From contig JAQUGA010000020.1 of the NCBI GenBank assembly GCA_028684405.1, forward strand, positions 1-21,174: a stretch of 21,174 nucleotides of DNA, in the 5' to 3' direction. Position 1 is the first letter of the stretch; the number at the start of each line of letters is the position of its first letter. Shown piece by piece: positions 1 through 7,550 of this stretch. Under the pieces are notes generated by a model. The model saw only the letters and a program-made list of their open reading frames with translations, had not been told where the DNA came from and searched no databases. The DNA is from Bacteroidales bacterium. GTDB taxonomy: Bacteria; Bacteroidota; Bacteroidia; Bacteroidales; WCHB1-69. The translations under genes were made by a program, and so were the position numbers.

Positions 1-1384
1 TTTTCTCTATTACGTTTTGGGTGAAAATTTACCTTTTAAAACTCATTATGAAGCTGTTTCCAAAGCTGCTGAATGGGGTTTTAAGGTTCCCAAAGAGACG
101 AAAGTTTGCAAGGGAATGGATGAGGTTTGGAAATTTATTGATTTTTGGGATCATGAGCGTCATAATCTTCCTTTTGATATTGATGGAGTCGTGATTAAAG
201 CCAATTCTTTTGATTTGCAAAAAGCGGCCGGATTTACGGCCAAAAATCCACGTTGGGCTATTTCTTATAAGTATAAAGCCGAAAGGGTGGCTACAAAATT
301 ATTGTCCGTCGTTTATCAAGTAGGAAGAACTGGCATCATTACGCCCGTTGCCAATCTTGAACCCGTTTCCTTGTCGGGATCCATTGTTAGAAGGGCTTCT
401 TTGCACAATGCTGATATTATGGAATCGCTTGATATTCATCATGATGATGTGGTTTTTGTTGAAAAAGGCGGTGAGATTATTCCGAAAATTATTGCTGTAG
501 ACTTGTCCCATCGACAAGCGAATGCGCAAAAATATTCGTTTATTGATAAATGTCCTGAGTGCGGAAGTAAACTTCTGAGAGTTGAAGGTGAATCTGCTTA
601 TTTCTGTTTAAATGAAAGTGCCTGTCCGCCACAAATTAAAGGGAAATTAGAACATTTTATAGGTCGTAAAGCCATGAATATTGACAGTCTTGGGGAAGGG
701 AAAGTAGAAATGCTTTTTGATCATAATTTGGTTCATAATGTTGCTGATTTCTATGACTTAAGCTATGATAAATTAATTGGTTTGGAAAAAATAATTCCGG
801 CTACCGATGAAAAGATGGAACGCACAATTTCATTTCGTGAGAAAACCGTAGAGAATATTTTGAATGCCATCGAAAATTCTAAATCTGTTCCTTTTGAGCG
901 ACTTTTGTTTGCTCTTGGAATTAAAAATGTGGGCGAAACCATTGCTCAAAAAATTGCACACCATTTTGGGAATATTCAAAATATCATGAATGCCACTTAT
1001 GAATCTTTAATTATGATTGATGATGTGGGCGATCAAATTGCAAAATCGGTTATTGATTATTTCTCCGACCTTAATAATATGATTATGATCGATCGGTTGA
1101 AAGCGGCTGGTTTACAAATGGAAGTCAAAATTGATACTTCAGAGCAAAAACCGAATTTGTTGCAAGGAAAAGCCTTTGTGGTGAGTGGTGTTTTTTCTAT
1201 TTCTAGAGATGTTTTAAAGAAAATGATTGTTGATTATGGTGGAAAAAACACCTCTTCTATTAGCTCTAAAACAGATTTTGTTCTGGCGGGCGACAAAATG
1301 GGACCCGAAAAATTTAAAAAAGCTCAAACCCTAAAATTAAATATTATTTCAGAAGAGGAATTCTATAAAATGATAAATCTATGA
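1..1384 (+). CDS. ligA: NAD-dependent DNA ligase LigA, 5'-truncated by the window edge
   Basis: LigA seals nicks in duplex DNA in replication and repair, using NAD+ as adenylate donor. The reading frame is open from base 2, so the gene starts outside the window; the TTG at 17 is not the start. Counting from that codon, one sees the end of the adenylation domain (DGVVIK near 56-61 and the lysine-rich AISYKYKAE near 81-89), the OB fold, a four-cysteine zinc finger (C179, C182, C197, C203), helix-hairpin-helix repeats (LGIKNVGE near 300) and a C-terminal BRCT domain (about 378-455). About 460 codons are present, against roughly 670 for the family, so some 210 residues, including the KxDG nucleophile lysine, lie upstream. 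No internal damage is visible. Family assignment is near certain. Confidence 0.97.
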   Translation, partial: FLYYVLGENLPFKTHYEAVSKAAEWGFKVPKETKVCKGMDEVWKFIDFWDHERHNLPFDIDGVVIKANSFDLQKAAGFTAKNPRWAISYKYKAERVATKLLSVVYQVGRTGIITPVANLEPVSLSGSIVRRASLHNADIMESLDIHHDDVVFVEKGGEIIPKIIAVDLSHRQANAQKYSFIDKCPECGSKLLRVEGESAYFCLNESACPPQIKGKLEHFIGRKAMNIDSLGEGKVEMLFDHNLVHNVADFYDLSYDKLIGLEKIIPATDEKMERTISFREKTVENILNAIENSKSVPFERLLFALGIKNVGETIAQKIAHHFGNIQNIMNATYESLIMIDDVGDQIAKSVIDYFSDLNNMIMIDRLKAAGLQMEVKIDTSEQKPNLLQGKAFVVSGVFSISRDVLKKMIVDYGGKNTSSISSKTDFVLAGDKMGPEKFKKAQTLKLNIISEEEFYKMINL

Positions 1385-1442
1385 GAAAAAAAAGATTTGA
1401 ATTTGTTTGGATCTAAGAACAAATAATTACTTTTACTAAAAA

Positions 1443-1477
1443 TCTGATTCTCGAAAAATGGATTTTTTTGAATCAGA
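1443..1477. repeat. Inverted repeat / hairpin downstream of ligA
   Basis: An 8-base arm at 1443-1450 (tctgattc) is perfectly complementary to 1470-1477 (gaatcaga). The interior also pairs in part as an A run against a T run, giving a long imperfect hairpin. It lies 58 bases after the ligA stop. No T run follows it on the plus strand, so it is not a standard intrinsic terminator. It may instead protect the ligA 3' end or overlap the promoter of the next gene. Confidence 0.5.
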
Positions 1478-1497
1478 AAGGAAATATACTACGTTCA
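1467..1497 (+). promoter_or_regulatory. Candidate Bacteroidetes promoter for the beta-CASP gene
   Basis: TTTG at 1467-1470 is separated by 19 bases from TACGTTCA at 1490-1497, which resembles the Bacteroidetes -33/-7 pair (TTTG / TAnnTTTG) with two mismatches in the -7 box. The ATG at 1525 would follow by 27 bases. The spacing is good but the -7 match is weak, so this is tentative. Confidence 0.3.
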
Positions 1498-1524
1498 CTT
1501 TTTTAATCAATCAAAAAATCACTC

Positions 1525-2928
1525 ATGAAAATCTCATTTTTAGGAGCCATTGGCGAAGTAACAGGTAGCAAATTTTTATTGACTACCAAAAAAGGACAAA
1601 AAATCCTTTTGGATTGTGGAATGTATCAAGGAAAAGGACTAGAAACAGACGCCATGAATCGAGATTTAGGGTTTGAACCTTCTGAAATTGATTTTTTATT
1701 ATTGTCGCATGCTCACATCGATCACTCTGGATTGATTCCTTATTTGATCAACAATGGTTTTGAAGGAACTGTTTTTTGTACGCCTGCCACCCGCGATTTA
1801 TGCTCGATTTTGTTGCCCGATGCAGGAAAAATTCAGGAAGCGGATACACACACTTTTAATAAAAAAAGAAGCGCACAAAATCTACCTCCCGTAGAACCTA
1901 TTTATACCCAAAAAGATGCCTTCTTGAGTCTGAATTCTTTCGTGAGTATCCCTTATGGAAAAGAATTTAAATTTTGTGATGAGGTAAGTTTGTTGTTTAC
2001 TGATGCTGGACATGTCTTAGGGGGAGCAGCGGTAAATCTGACTGTCAGAGAAGAGGGAGAAGTCATTAAACGTATTTGTTATACCGGTGATGTGGGACGC
2101 TATAATAAACGAATTTTGAAAGATCCGCAAGCATTTCCACAAGCAGATTATTTAATTACAGAATCAACCTATGGAAATCGAACTCACGCTCCAATAGAAA
2201 ACGCTGAAATTGAACTTTTACGCATTGTAAAAGAAACATGCGTCGTAAATCGCGGAAAGCTTATTATCCCGTCTTTTGCCATCGGTCGTGCTCAAGAGAT
2301 GATTTATGCTCTCGATCGCTTGCATAATATGCACTTACTGCCAGAAATTAATGTGTTTGTAGACAGCCCTTTGGCCATTTCGGCAACCGATATTTTTCGT
2401 TTACATACCGAATGTTTCAACGATGAGATGTTGGAGAGTTTGAGAAACGATCCCGATCCTTTTGGCTTTGATAAACTTCATTATATCAGAACAATCGATG
2501 CTTCAAAACATTTGAATACACTCGTAAAACCCTGTATTATTATTTCTGCTTCGGGTATGATGGAAGCGGGTAGGGTTAAACATCACATTGCTAATAATAT
2601 TGAAAATAAGAGAACTACCATTTTGGCAGTTGGCTATTGTTCGCCCAATACGCTTGGTGCTAAAATATTACGTGGAGATAAGTCGGTTTCTATTTTTGGA
2701 AGAAAATACAAGGTTAGAGCTCAAGCAAAAACATTGTTCTCCTATTCGGGACATGCCGATTATTTGGAGTTGACGAAGTTTTTGGAATGTCAAGACTTCT
2801 CAAAAATCAAACAAACTTTTATTGTTCATGGGGAGGATGAAAGCAGAGCCTTTTTTAAATCTCATTTAGAAAGCAAAGGATTGCAAAATGTTTGCATGCC
2901 CGAATTTAGAGAAGTGGTTGAATTATGA
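1525..2928 (+). CDS. Beta-CASP metallo-beta-lactamase-fold hydrolase (RNA-processing nuclease type)
   Basis: This is a 467-residue protein of the MBL-fold, beta-CASP, Zn-dependent nuclease group related to CPSF73/Ysh1-like enzymes. The metal site is complete: HAHIDH at 62-67, DAGH ending at H163, TGD ending at D189, and the beta-CASP acidic residue E213 in ESTYG. Beta-CASP motifs follow: SASGMMEAGRVKHH at 341-354 and SGHAD with H410, then HGE with H435 in the C-terminal RMMBL segment. There is no signal peptide, so it should be cytoplasmic and act on RNA as endo- or exonuclease; the exact substrate cannot be read from sequence. The ATG at 1525 is the only good start, and MKISFLGAIGEVTGS is the usual N-terminus of the family. 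Its stop overlaps the convergent peptidase gene by six bases. Confidence 0.93.
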   Translation: MKISFLGAIGEVTGSKFLLTTKKGQKILLDCGMYQGKGLETDAMNRDLGFEPSEIDFLLLSHAHIDHSGLIPYLINNGFEGTVFCTPATRDLCSILLPDAGKIQEADTHTFNKKRSAQNLPPVEPIYTQKDAFLSLNSFVSIPYGKEFKFCDEVSLLFTDAGHVLGGAAVNLTVREEGEVIKRICYTGDVGRYNKRILKDPQAFPQADYLITESTYGNRTHAPIENAEIELLRIVKETCVVNRGKLIIPSFAIGRAQEMIYALDRLHNMHLLPEINVFVDSPLAISATDIFRLHTECFNDEMLESLRNDPDPFGFDKLHYIRTIDASKHLNTLVKPCIIISASGMMEAGRVKHHIANNIENKRTTILAVGYCSPNTLGAKILRGDKSVSIFGRKYKVRAQAKTLFSYSGHADYLELTKFLECQDFSKIKQTFIVHGEDESRAFFKSHLESKGLQNVCMPEFREVVEL

Positions 2929-3888
2929 TAATGCTTGATTCACTTTAGAAGCAGCTTCTAAAACCTCTTCGTACTCTTCGGGACTTAAATCATTGAAGAA
3001 ATAGTGCACAGGATTTACTTTGCTACCGTTTTTGATAATTTCATAATGCAAGTGTGGTGAAACTGAAAGCCCAGTGTTGCCAATATATCCAATTAGTTCA
3101 CCTCGCTTGACTTTCTGGCCTGGGCGAACTGCTGAGCGAGACAAATGTGCATAAAGCGATTGGTAACCAAACCCATGATTGATAAGGATGGCATTGCCGT
3201 ATCCCGACAATCTGTCTGATTTTGCAACGGTTCCATCGCCCGAAGCATAAATAGGAGTTCCTCGAGGTGCAGTAATATCAATTCCACTATGAAAACGTTT
3301 TACTTTTAGGATGGGGTGGAATCGGGGACCAAAACCAGATATTATTTTCTTTTTACCATCTTTAATTGGAATAATAGCAGGAATAGAGGCCAACATTTCG
3401 CTTTTTCGTTTTGTAAGATTAACAACTTCATCTAAAGATTTTGATTGTACATAAAGTTGACTTGAAGTTTTATCCAGTTTTTGATTTATTTCAATTAATA
3501 AATCTGAATAACGCATGCCTTTTAGGTCACTATAATAATCCGCTCCACCAATCCCTGCCAAACGAACAGAAGAGGGAATAGGTTCTGCTTCGAAAATCAC
3601 TCGATAGACTTGGTCATCCCGCTCTTGAATTTCTTTAAGAACACCCTGGATTTTGTCCAAACGGTTGTTCATAATATTTAGCTGAAATTCGTATTGAGAA
3701 ATTTCTCTTCCCAATTGTTTCTCTTTCGGAGAATCGAAAAAATTATATGCAATAACCATTACTATCGTCGAAAAAGCAATACTGGTTGCAGTATAGCCTA
3801 ATATTTTGATAATTAGGTCTTTAATCGTTGATTCGCGTTTCTCAAAACTCAACGACTTTGGATTGAAATGATATCTTGTTTTCCCCAT
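2923..3888 (-). CDS. Membrane-anchored M23 peptidase (murein endopeptidase type)
   Basis: This 321-residue protein is predicted to cut peptide cross-links in peptidoglycan. A cytoplasmic tail of about 30 residues precedes one transmembrane segment (about 31-50). A coiled-coil-like region (about 55-165) follows, then a C-terminal LytM/peptidase M23 domain (about 180-300). The zinc ligands are all present: H200 and D204 (HSGID), and H281 of the HLH at 279-281; the catalytic H248 sits in YAHLS. It should therefore be active rather than an EnvC-like degenerate activator. The domain order matches the periplasmic, inner-membrane-anchored M23 proteins common in Bacteroidota. The ATG at 3888 is supported by a conserved-looking start (MGKTRYHFNP) and an upstream TATCTTTG box. 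Its 3' end overlaps the convergent beta-CASP gene. Confidence 0.93.
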   Translation of the reverse strand: MGKTRYHFNPKSLSFEKRESTIKDLIIKILGYTATSIAFSTIVMVIAYNFFDSPKEKQLGREISQYEFQLNIMNNRLDKIQGVLKEIQERDDQVYRVIFEAEPIPSSVRLAGIGGADYYSDLKGMRYSDLLIEINQKLDKTSSQLYVQSKSLDEVVNLTKRKSEMLASIPAIIPIKDGKKKIISGFGPRFHPILKVKRFHSGIDITAPRGTPIYASGDGTVAKSDRLSGYGNAILINHGFGYQSLYAHLSRSAVRPGQKVKRGELIGYIGNTGLSVSPHLHYEIIKNGSKVNPVHYFFNDLSPEEYEEVLEAASKVNQALS

Positions 3889-3929
3889 TTTTATAGAAAA
3901 ATTTAATCTTAATTTTTTTATACAAGTTT

Positions 3930-3937
3930 CAAAGATA
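3930..3937 (-). promoter_or_regulatory. Candidate -7 promoter box upstream of the M23 peptidase gene
   Basis: On the minus strand this reads TATCTTTG, a perfect TAnnTTTG Bacteroidetes -7 element, 41 bases upstream of the ATG at 3888. I see no good -33 TTTG at the usual distance, so only half of the promoter is supported. Confidence 0.5.
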
Positions 3938-4054
3938 CGAATTCTGAATAAAACCCGCCTCTTTATTTCGAAAAAAATGTTAAACAGAGCGCTTTGTGTT
4001 TGTAAATCAGTGCTTTATGTTTGTTAAAAACAGGATTAACATATTTCTTTCATT

Positions 4055-4744
4055 TTAGCCCTTCATTTGTATAAAAGCATTCCATAAATTGTCATTTGGA
4101 ACTGGGGCAGTGACGGTGATTTTTTCCTTGGAAAGAGGATGGATAAACGATAGTTTACGAGCATGAAGACTTATGGATGCATCTGGATTTGAACGTGCTG
4201 CACCATATTTTAAATCTCCTTTAATGGTGCATCCAACCTTTGCAAGTTGCACTCTAATTTGATGATGTCTGCCCGTTTCCAAGTTCACTTCTAAAAGATG
4301 GTATTTGTCTGAAGATGCCAAATGCTTGTAGTTTAAAACTGCTTTTAAATATCCTTCTTTTTCTTCATCCTGAGCAAATGATTTGTTGTTTGCTTCATTT
4401 TTTTTCAAATAATGAACTAGTTTTCCAGTGGTTTCTTTGGGTGGATTTATGCAAATGGCCCAATACGTTTTATTTATGCTGTGTTCGCGAAGCAATTCAT
4501 TGATTCTGCTGAGTGCTTTGGATGTTTTGGCAAAAATGATAGCACCGCTCACAGGACGGTCTAAACGATGTGCAACTCCAACAAATACATTGCCTGGCTT
4601 TTTATATTTCTCTTTCAGATATTGTTTTAGAAGTTCAGACAAAGGGGTATCGCCAGTTTTGTCGCCCTGAACAATCTGACCCGGTTTTTTATTGAGAATA
4701 ATTAAATGATTGTCTTCGAAAAGAATTTGGTCGGCTTGCAACAT
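4055..4744 (-). CDS. RluA-family RNA pseudouridine synthase
   Basis: This protein is predicted to isomerise specific uridines in rRNA or tRNA to pseudouridine. It has 229 residues from the ATG at 4744 and holds only the catalytic domain, without the N-terminal S4 RNA-binding domain of RluC/RluD. The RluA signature HRLDRPVSG begins at residue 59, with catalytic Asp62. ETGRHHQIRVQL is the second conserved motif, and the C-terminal LHARKLSFIHP is typical. The frame is open upstream to a TTG at 4774, but that stretch contains a promoter -7 box (4764-4771), so the ATG at 4744 is the better start. Which uridine it modifies cannot be told. It lies alone between spacers of about 166 and 169 bases and is probably transcribed singly. 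Confidence 0.93.
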   Translation of the reverse strand: MLQADQILFEDNHLIILNKKPGQIVQGDKTGDTPLSELLKQYLKEKYKKPGNVFVGVAHRLDRPVSGAIIFAKTSKALSRINELLREHSINKTYWAICINPPKETTGKLVHYLKKNEANNKSFAQDEEKEGYLKAVLNYKHLASSDKYHLLEVNLETGRHHQIRVQLAKVGCTIKGDLKYGAARSNPDASISLHARKLSFIHPLSKEKITVTAPVPNDNLWNAFIQMKG

Positions 4745-4763
4745 TGTTTGTTTTTTTATTTTG

Positions 4764-4771
4764 CAAAGATA
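4764..4771 (-). promoter_or_regulatory. Promoter -7 box for the pseudouridine synthase gene
   Basis: The minus strand reads TATCTTTG followed by CAAA, a perfect Bacteroidetes -7 element 19 bases upstream of the ATG at 4744. A TTG with about 22 bases of spacing lies upstream as a possible -33. It falls inside the in-frame extension that begins at 4774, which argues for the shorter protein and a very short leader. Confidence 0.6.
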
Positions 4772-4913
4772 CAAAAAAGGATACTTTGTAATACAATTTG
4801 GAAACGAAATAATCCTGTTCCCAAATTTCGAATTAAAAACAGATTCGTGGTTTTTAATTGCTAATAATTCATGCCCTGACCAATATAAAAAGTAACTTGT
4901 TTTAAATCAGATT

Positions 4914-5267
4914 TTAATCTAATAGCTCGTTTTGTATAATTTCTAGAATGTATTTATATGGATATAAGCCAATTAGAGATTTTGGCAATTCGTTTGATTT
5001 TAAAAATAGCAAATGCGGATACGAACTTATTTTTAGTTTTTGAGTAATGTCTTTTTCTTTTTCGCAGTCTACTTTATAGATTTTCACTTTCCCGGATATT
5101 TCTTCTGAAATCTTCTCCAACCATTTTTCAATCTCTTTGCAAGGCATACACCATGATGTATAAAAGTCGACAATACAAGGCTCATCTCCCACATAGAACC
5201 GTTGAGAAATCTCTTTTTTGGGGTCGAAAATCTTATTTTTAAAACCATCGTAATCCAGTTGCTCCAT
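4914..5267 (-). CDS. Thioredoxin-fold protein with a WCMPC active site
   Basis: This is a 117-residue single-domain thioredoxin-like protein. The redox motif W39-C40-M41-P42-C43 lies after the VDFYTSW strand, and the cis-proline is P84 in SSYPHLLF. Both cysteines are present, so dithiol-disulfide exchange is expected. No signal peptide or lipobox is seen, so it is probably cytoplasmic. CMPC instead of the classical CGPC suggests a dedicated reductase-like protein and not the housekeeping thioredoxin, but its partner cannot be inferred. The ATG at 5267 is preferred over a TTG three codons upstream (5276). Neighbours are an aspartokinase gene 170 bases upstream and an RNA-modification gene downstream; neither suggests a shared pathway. 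Confidence 0.85.
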   Translation of the reverse strand: MEQLDYDGFKNKIFDPKKEISQRFYVGDEPCIVDFYTSWCMPCKEIEKWLEKISEEISGKVKIYKVDCEKEKDITQKLKISSYPHLLFLKSNELPKSLIGLYPYKYILEIIQNELLD

Positions 5268-5300
5268 AATTATCAATTTTTTACATTAACATCTATGAAC

Positions 5301-5343
5301 CGTATATTGTTTTTGTTTTTCCCATTGGAATAATTAATATACG
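5301..5343. repeat. Inverted repeat in the aspartokinase-thioredoxin spacer
   Basis: cgtatatt at 5301-5308 and aatatacg at 5336-5343 form a perfect 8-base inverted repeat with a 27-base loop. It lies 95 bases past the aspartokinase stop and 34 bases before the thioredoxin ATG. It has no T tract, so it could be an operator-like site or chance in AT-rich DNA. Confidence 0.25.
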
Positions 5344-5437
5344 AATAAAGAAAATCTATCGAGCTATAGTATATTGACTAATACGGTTTAGTGGTTTGTG
5401 TAAGTGGGCATGAAAACTGATTTTTTCCTAAAAAATC

Positions 5438-6712
5438 TTATTTGACTTTTCCAACCACCATTTGTATTGTAGATCTACTTTTCTGTTCGAAATAGACTTT
5501 TCGTTGATTTAAGATTCGATCGATGGTTTCGTCATCATAATTTCGAATGGTAATCAATTCCATGTTTAGGTTGTACCGAACCGAAAATTCGGTATTTAAT
5601 TCATCCACCAAGGCTTGAAATTGATTTGGATTGTAGTCGGCACAAACTGTGAAACTAATGGCTGAGTTTTGCATTAGATTAATTCGGATTCCGAAATGAG
5701 CAAAAAGTCCGAAAATAAGCGAAAAGTTCTCTTCTTCAATAAACGAGAAATCTTTGGGGATTATGGATAATAATACTTGATTTCTTTTAAAAATATAGCA
5801 AGGAATCGTATTTTGAAGTAGATTTCCTTGAATTAAACTGCCTTCATGAGATGGATTAATAAACGATTTGACATAAAGTGGTATTTGCTTGTTTTGTAAG
5901 GGTTTAATGGTTTTTGGGTGAATTACCGACGCACCGTAAAAAGCTAGCTCTATGGCTTCTCTGTAGGGGATTTCATTAAGTAAGACGGCATCTGGGAAAT
6001 ACTTTGGGTCGGCATTTAAAAGACCTGGAACATCTTTCCATATGGTTACATCTTTGGCATCCATAGTGTAAGCAATGATAGCTGCCGTGTAGTCGGATCC
6101 TTCTCTGCCCAATGTAGTTGTGTTGTGTTCGGCAGTGGCACCTATAAAGCCTTGGGTTATCGCAATCTTTGAATCTGAGTTTTTGAAAAAACCACCAATT
6201 TGTTGCTGTACTTTTTCGCTTGTTTTATCCCATTCTACTCGAGCTTCGCGATAGGTGTCTTCCGTACGAATTAGAAATCTGGCATCAAATAATTTGTTTT
6301 TCAACCCCTTATAATTGAAGTAATCGGAAATCAATTGTGTGGATAACAATTCTCCAAAAGAAACAATTTGATCGTAATCATAATCGTAATTCTCTGTAGG
6401 CTCTTTTTCTAATTGGTAATCCAATTGTTTTAGCAAATACCCAGTATTCTTTTTAAGTTCATCATTATCGCCAAATAAATCGTCTGCAATGCTTAAGTGA
6501 TATTGGGCAATTTCAGCATACTGTTTTTTTAGATTTTCTTTTAGATTTTCGTGATGTGCCTTCATGAGTACTTCCAAGGCATTGGTCATTTTCCCCATGG
6601 CCGATATAACAACCACAAGATTGCCACTGGCGTGGTTTTTTATTATGTCTAGAACATTGTCAATGGCTTGTTTTGAGGAAATTGAAGCTCCTCCAAACTT
6701 AAATACTCTCAT
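5438..6712 (-). CDS. Monofunctional aspartate kinase
   Basis: The enzyme phosphorylates L-aspartate, the first step towards lysine/diaminopimelate, threonine and methionine. It has 424 residues. The amino-acid kinase domain carries KFGGAS at 5-10, SFGE at 118-121, TTLGREGSDYTA at 199-210, KDVPGLLNADP at 226-236 and YGASVIHPKT at 259-268, all diagnostic for aspartokinase. The region from about 310 to 424 is an ACT-type regulatory part, which suggests allosteric feedback by an end product, but the effector is not readable. There is no C-terminal homoserine dehydrogenase, so it is not the ThrA/MetL fusion. The ATG at 6712 begins directly with MRVFKFGG, as in the family. It stands about 115 bases downstream of rnc and is probably its own unit, with a -7 box at 6765-6772. 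Confidence 0.95.
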   Translation of the reverse strand: MRVFKFGGASISSKQAIDNVLDIIKNHASGNLVVVISAMGKMTNALEVLMKAHHENLKENLKKQYAEIAQYHLSIADDLFGDNDELKKNTGYLLKQLDYQLEKEPTENYDYDYDQIVSFGELLSTQLISDYFNYKGLKNKLFDARFLIRTEDTYREARVEWDKTSEKVQQQIGGFFKNSDSKIAITQGFIGATAEHNTTTLGREGSDYTAAIIAYTMDAKDVTIWKDVPGLLNADPKYFPDAVLLNEIPYREAIELAFYGASVIHPKTIKPLQNKQIPLYVKSFINPSHEGSLIQGNLLQNTIPCYIFKRNQVLLSIIPKDFSFIEEENFSLIFGLFAHFGIRINLMQNSAISFTVCADYNPNQFQALVDELNTEFSVRYNLNMELITIRNYDDETIDRILNQRKVYFEQKSRSTIQMVVGKVK

Positions 6713-6764
6713 TTTTTCTTATTTAATGTTTACAAGAATAAGCTGTTTACTTTATTTTTGAAAA

Positions 6765-6772
6765 CAAATTTA
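6765..6772 (-). promoter_or_regulatory. Candidate -7 promoter box for aspartokinase
   Basis: The minus strand reads TAAATTTG, a perfect TAnnTTTG match, 52 bases upstream of the aspartokinase ATG. No clear -33 TTTG is seen at the usual spacing. Confidence 0.4.
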
Positions 6773-6826
6773 TGTGCGAAAATAAGAAATGTAAAGGAAT
6801 AATTGAATTTTGTTATCAAAAAAACT

Positions 6827-7549
6827 TTAAGCGTTCTCTTTTTGATGAATAAAATAGTGTTCCGAAGCCAATTGCTCTGCTGCCTTAATGTTGTATTCAC
6901 ATGCTTTGATGCCCGTGGGTTTACCGTCGAGGATAATTTCAACCCAAAAGAGTTTTTGATTTCTATGTGAGTCTTCTTTTATTAATTGAAATTCGAGCAT
7001 GGTTTTCTCTTTTTGACACTCTTCAATCAGTCGGCTTTTAAAATTGTTCTCCTTTTCGAGCACTTCCTCAATGTCGATGAGAGAGCCAAAAATAGTGTCA
7101 ATAATTAGTTTTCTTGTAAATTCGTAACCTTTATCAAGGTATACAGCTCCAATAAATGCCTCGAATAAATCGCCCGAAAGCGATTTTGAGCCCGAAAAGC
7201 AGTTGGAAACAATAGCATGTTGATCCATGCCGAGTTTGAATGCCAACTTTCCAAGTCCGGCTCTGCTAACAATTTTCGAACGTGATTCGGTTAAGAAACC
7301 TTCGTCTGCATTGGGGAATTTTTTGTACAGATAATCCGCAATAATAGCTCCCAAAATAGCGTCGCCTAAATATTCTAATCGTTCATTATTGATTTTTTTC
7401 CCGTTGGGAGCAATGGCGTTAGCCGAAACGTGGGTAAACGCTAATTCATACAAAAAAATATTTTTGGGTTTAAACCCAAAAATATTTTTTATATAAGTCG
7501 ACAATTTGCATTTGTCTTTATTAGAATTAAAAAAACTTGAAAAAATCAA
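6827..7549 (-). CDS. rnc: Ribonuclease III
   Basis: RNase III cuts double-stranded RNA and matures rRNA precursors and structured mRNAs. Counting from the in-frame ATG at 7609, the signature NERLEYLGDAILG carries E79 and D83, the second pair is D147 and E150 (GDLFEAFIGA), and a C-terminal dsRBD spans about 189-253, ending KAAEQLASEHYF. All four metal-site acids are present. The start is uncertain. The ATG at 7609 lies inside the conserved FabF C-terminus (59-base overlap), whereas a TTG at 7549 sits one base past the fabF stop; I give the shorter form (240 residues). It is the last gene of acpP-fabF-rnc. A 38-bp perfect palindrome lies within its 5' coding part (7453-7490). Confidence 0.95.
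   Translation of the reverse strand: MIFSSFFNSNKDKCKLSTYIKNIFGFKPKNIFLYELAFTHVSANAIAPNGKKINNERLEYLGDAILGAIIADYLYKKFPNADEGFLTESRSKIVSRAGLGKLAFKLGMDQHAIVSNCFSGSKSLSGDLFEAFIGAVYLDKGYEFTRKLIIDTIFGSLIDIEEVLEKENNFKSRLIEECQKEKTMLEFQLIKEDSHRNQKLFWVEIILDGKPTGIKACEYNIKAAEQLASEHYFIHQKENA
7453..7490. repeat. Perfect 38-bp palindrome inside the rnc coding sequence
   Basis: Each base from 7453 to 7471 is complementary to its mirror base from 7490 to 7472, centred on gggtttaaaccc. The first mismatch is at 7452/7491. In the rnc mRNA this can fold into a hairpin of about 16-17 bp with a small loop; in the protein it encodes KNIFGFKPKNIF (residues 41-52 from the ATG at 7609). On the minus strand the stem runs into TTTTTTT then G, so the element also resembles an intrinsic terminator. 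The position in the gene for a dsRNA nuclease suggests a role in self-control; this is inference. Confidence 0.9.
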
Positions 7550-7550
7550 T

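Noticed and set aside
4428..4670. Plus-strand 80-codon frame within the pseudouridine synthase gene
   Set aside because: It is the reverse complement of conserved RluA motifs and is a shadow frame.
4795..4827. 7-bp inverted repeat (aatttgg / ccaaatt) between the thioredoxin and pseudouridine synthase genes
   Set aside because: Short arms, a 19-base loop and no T tract; insufficient for a terminator or operator call.
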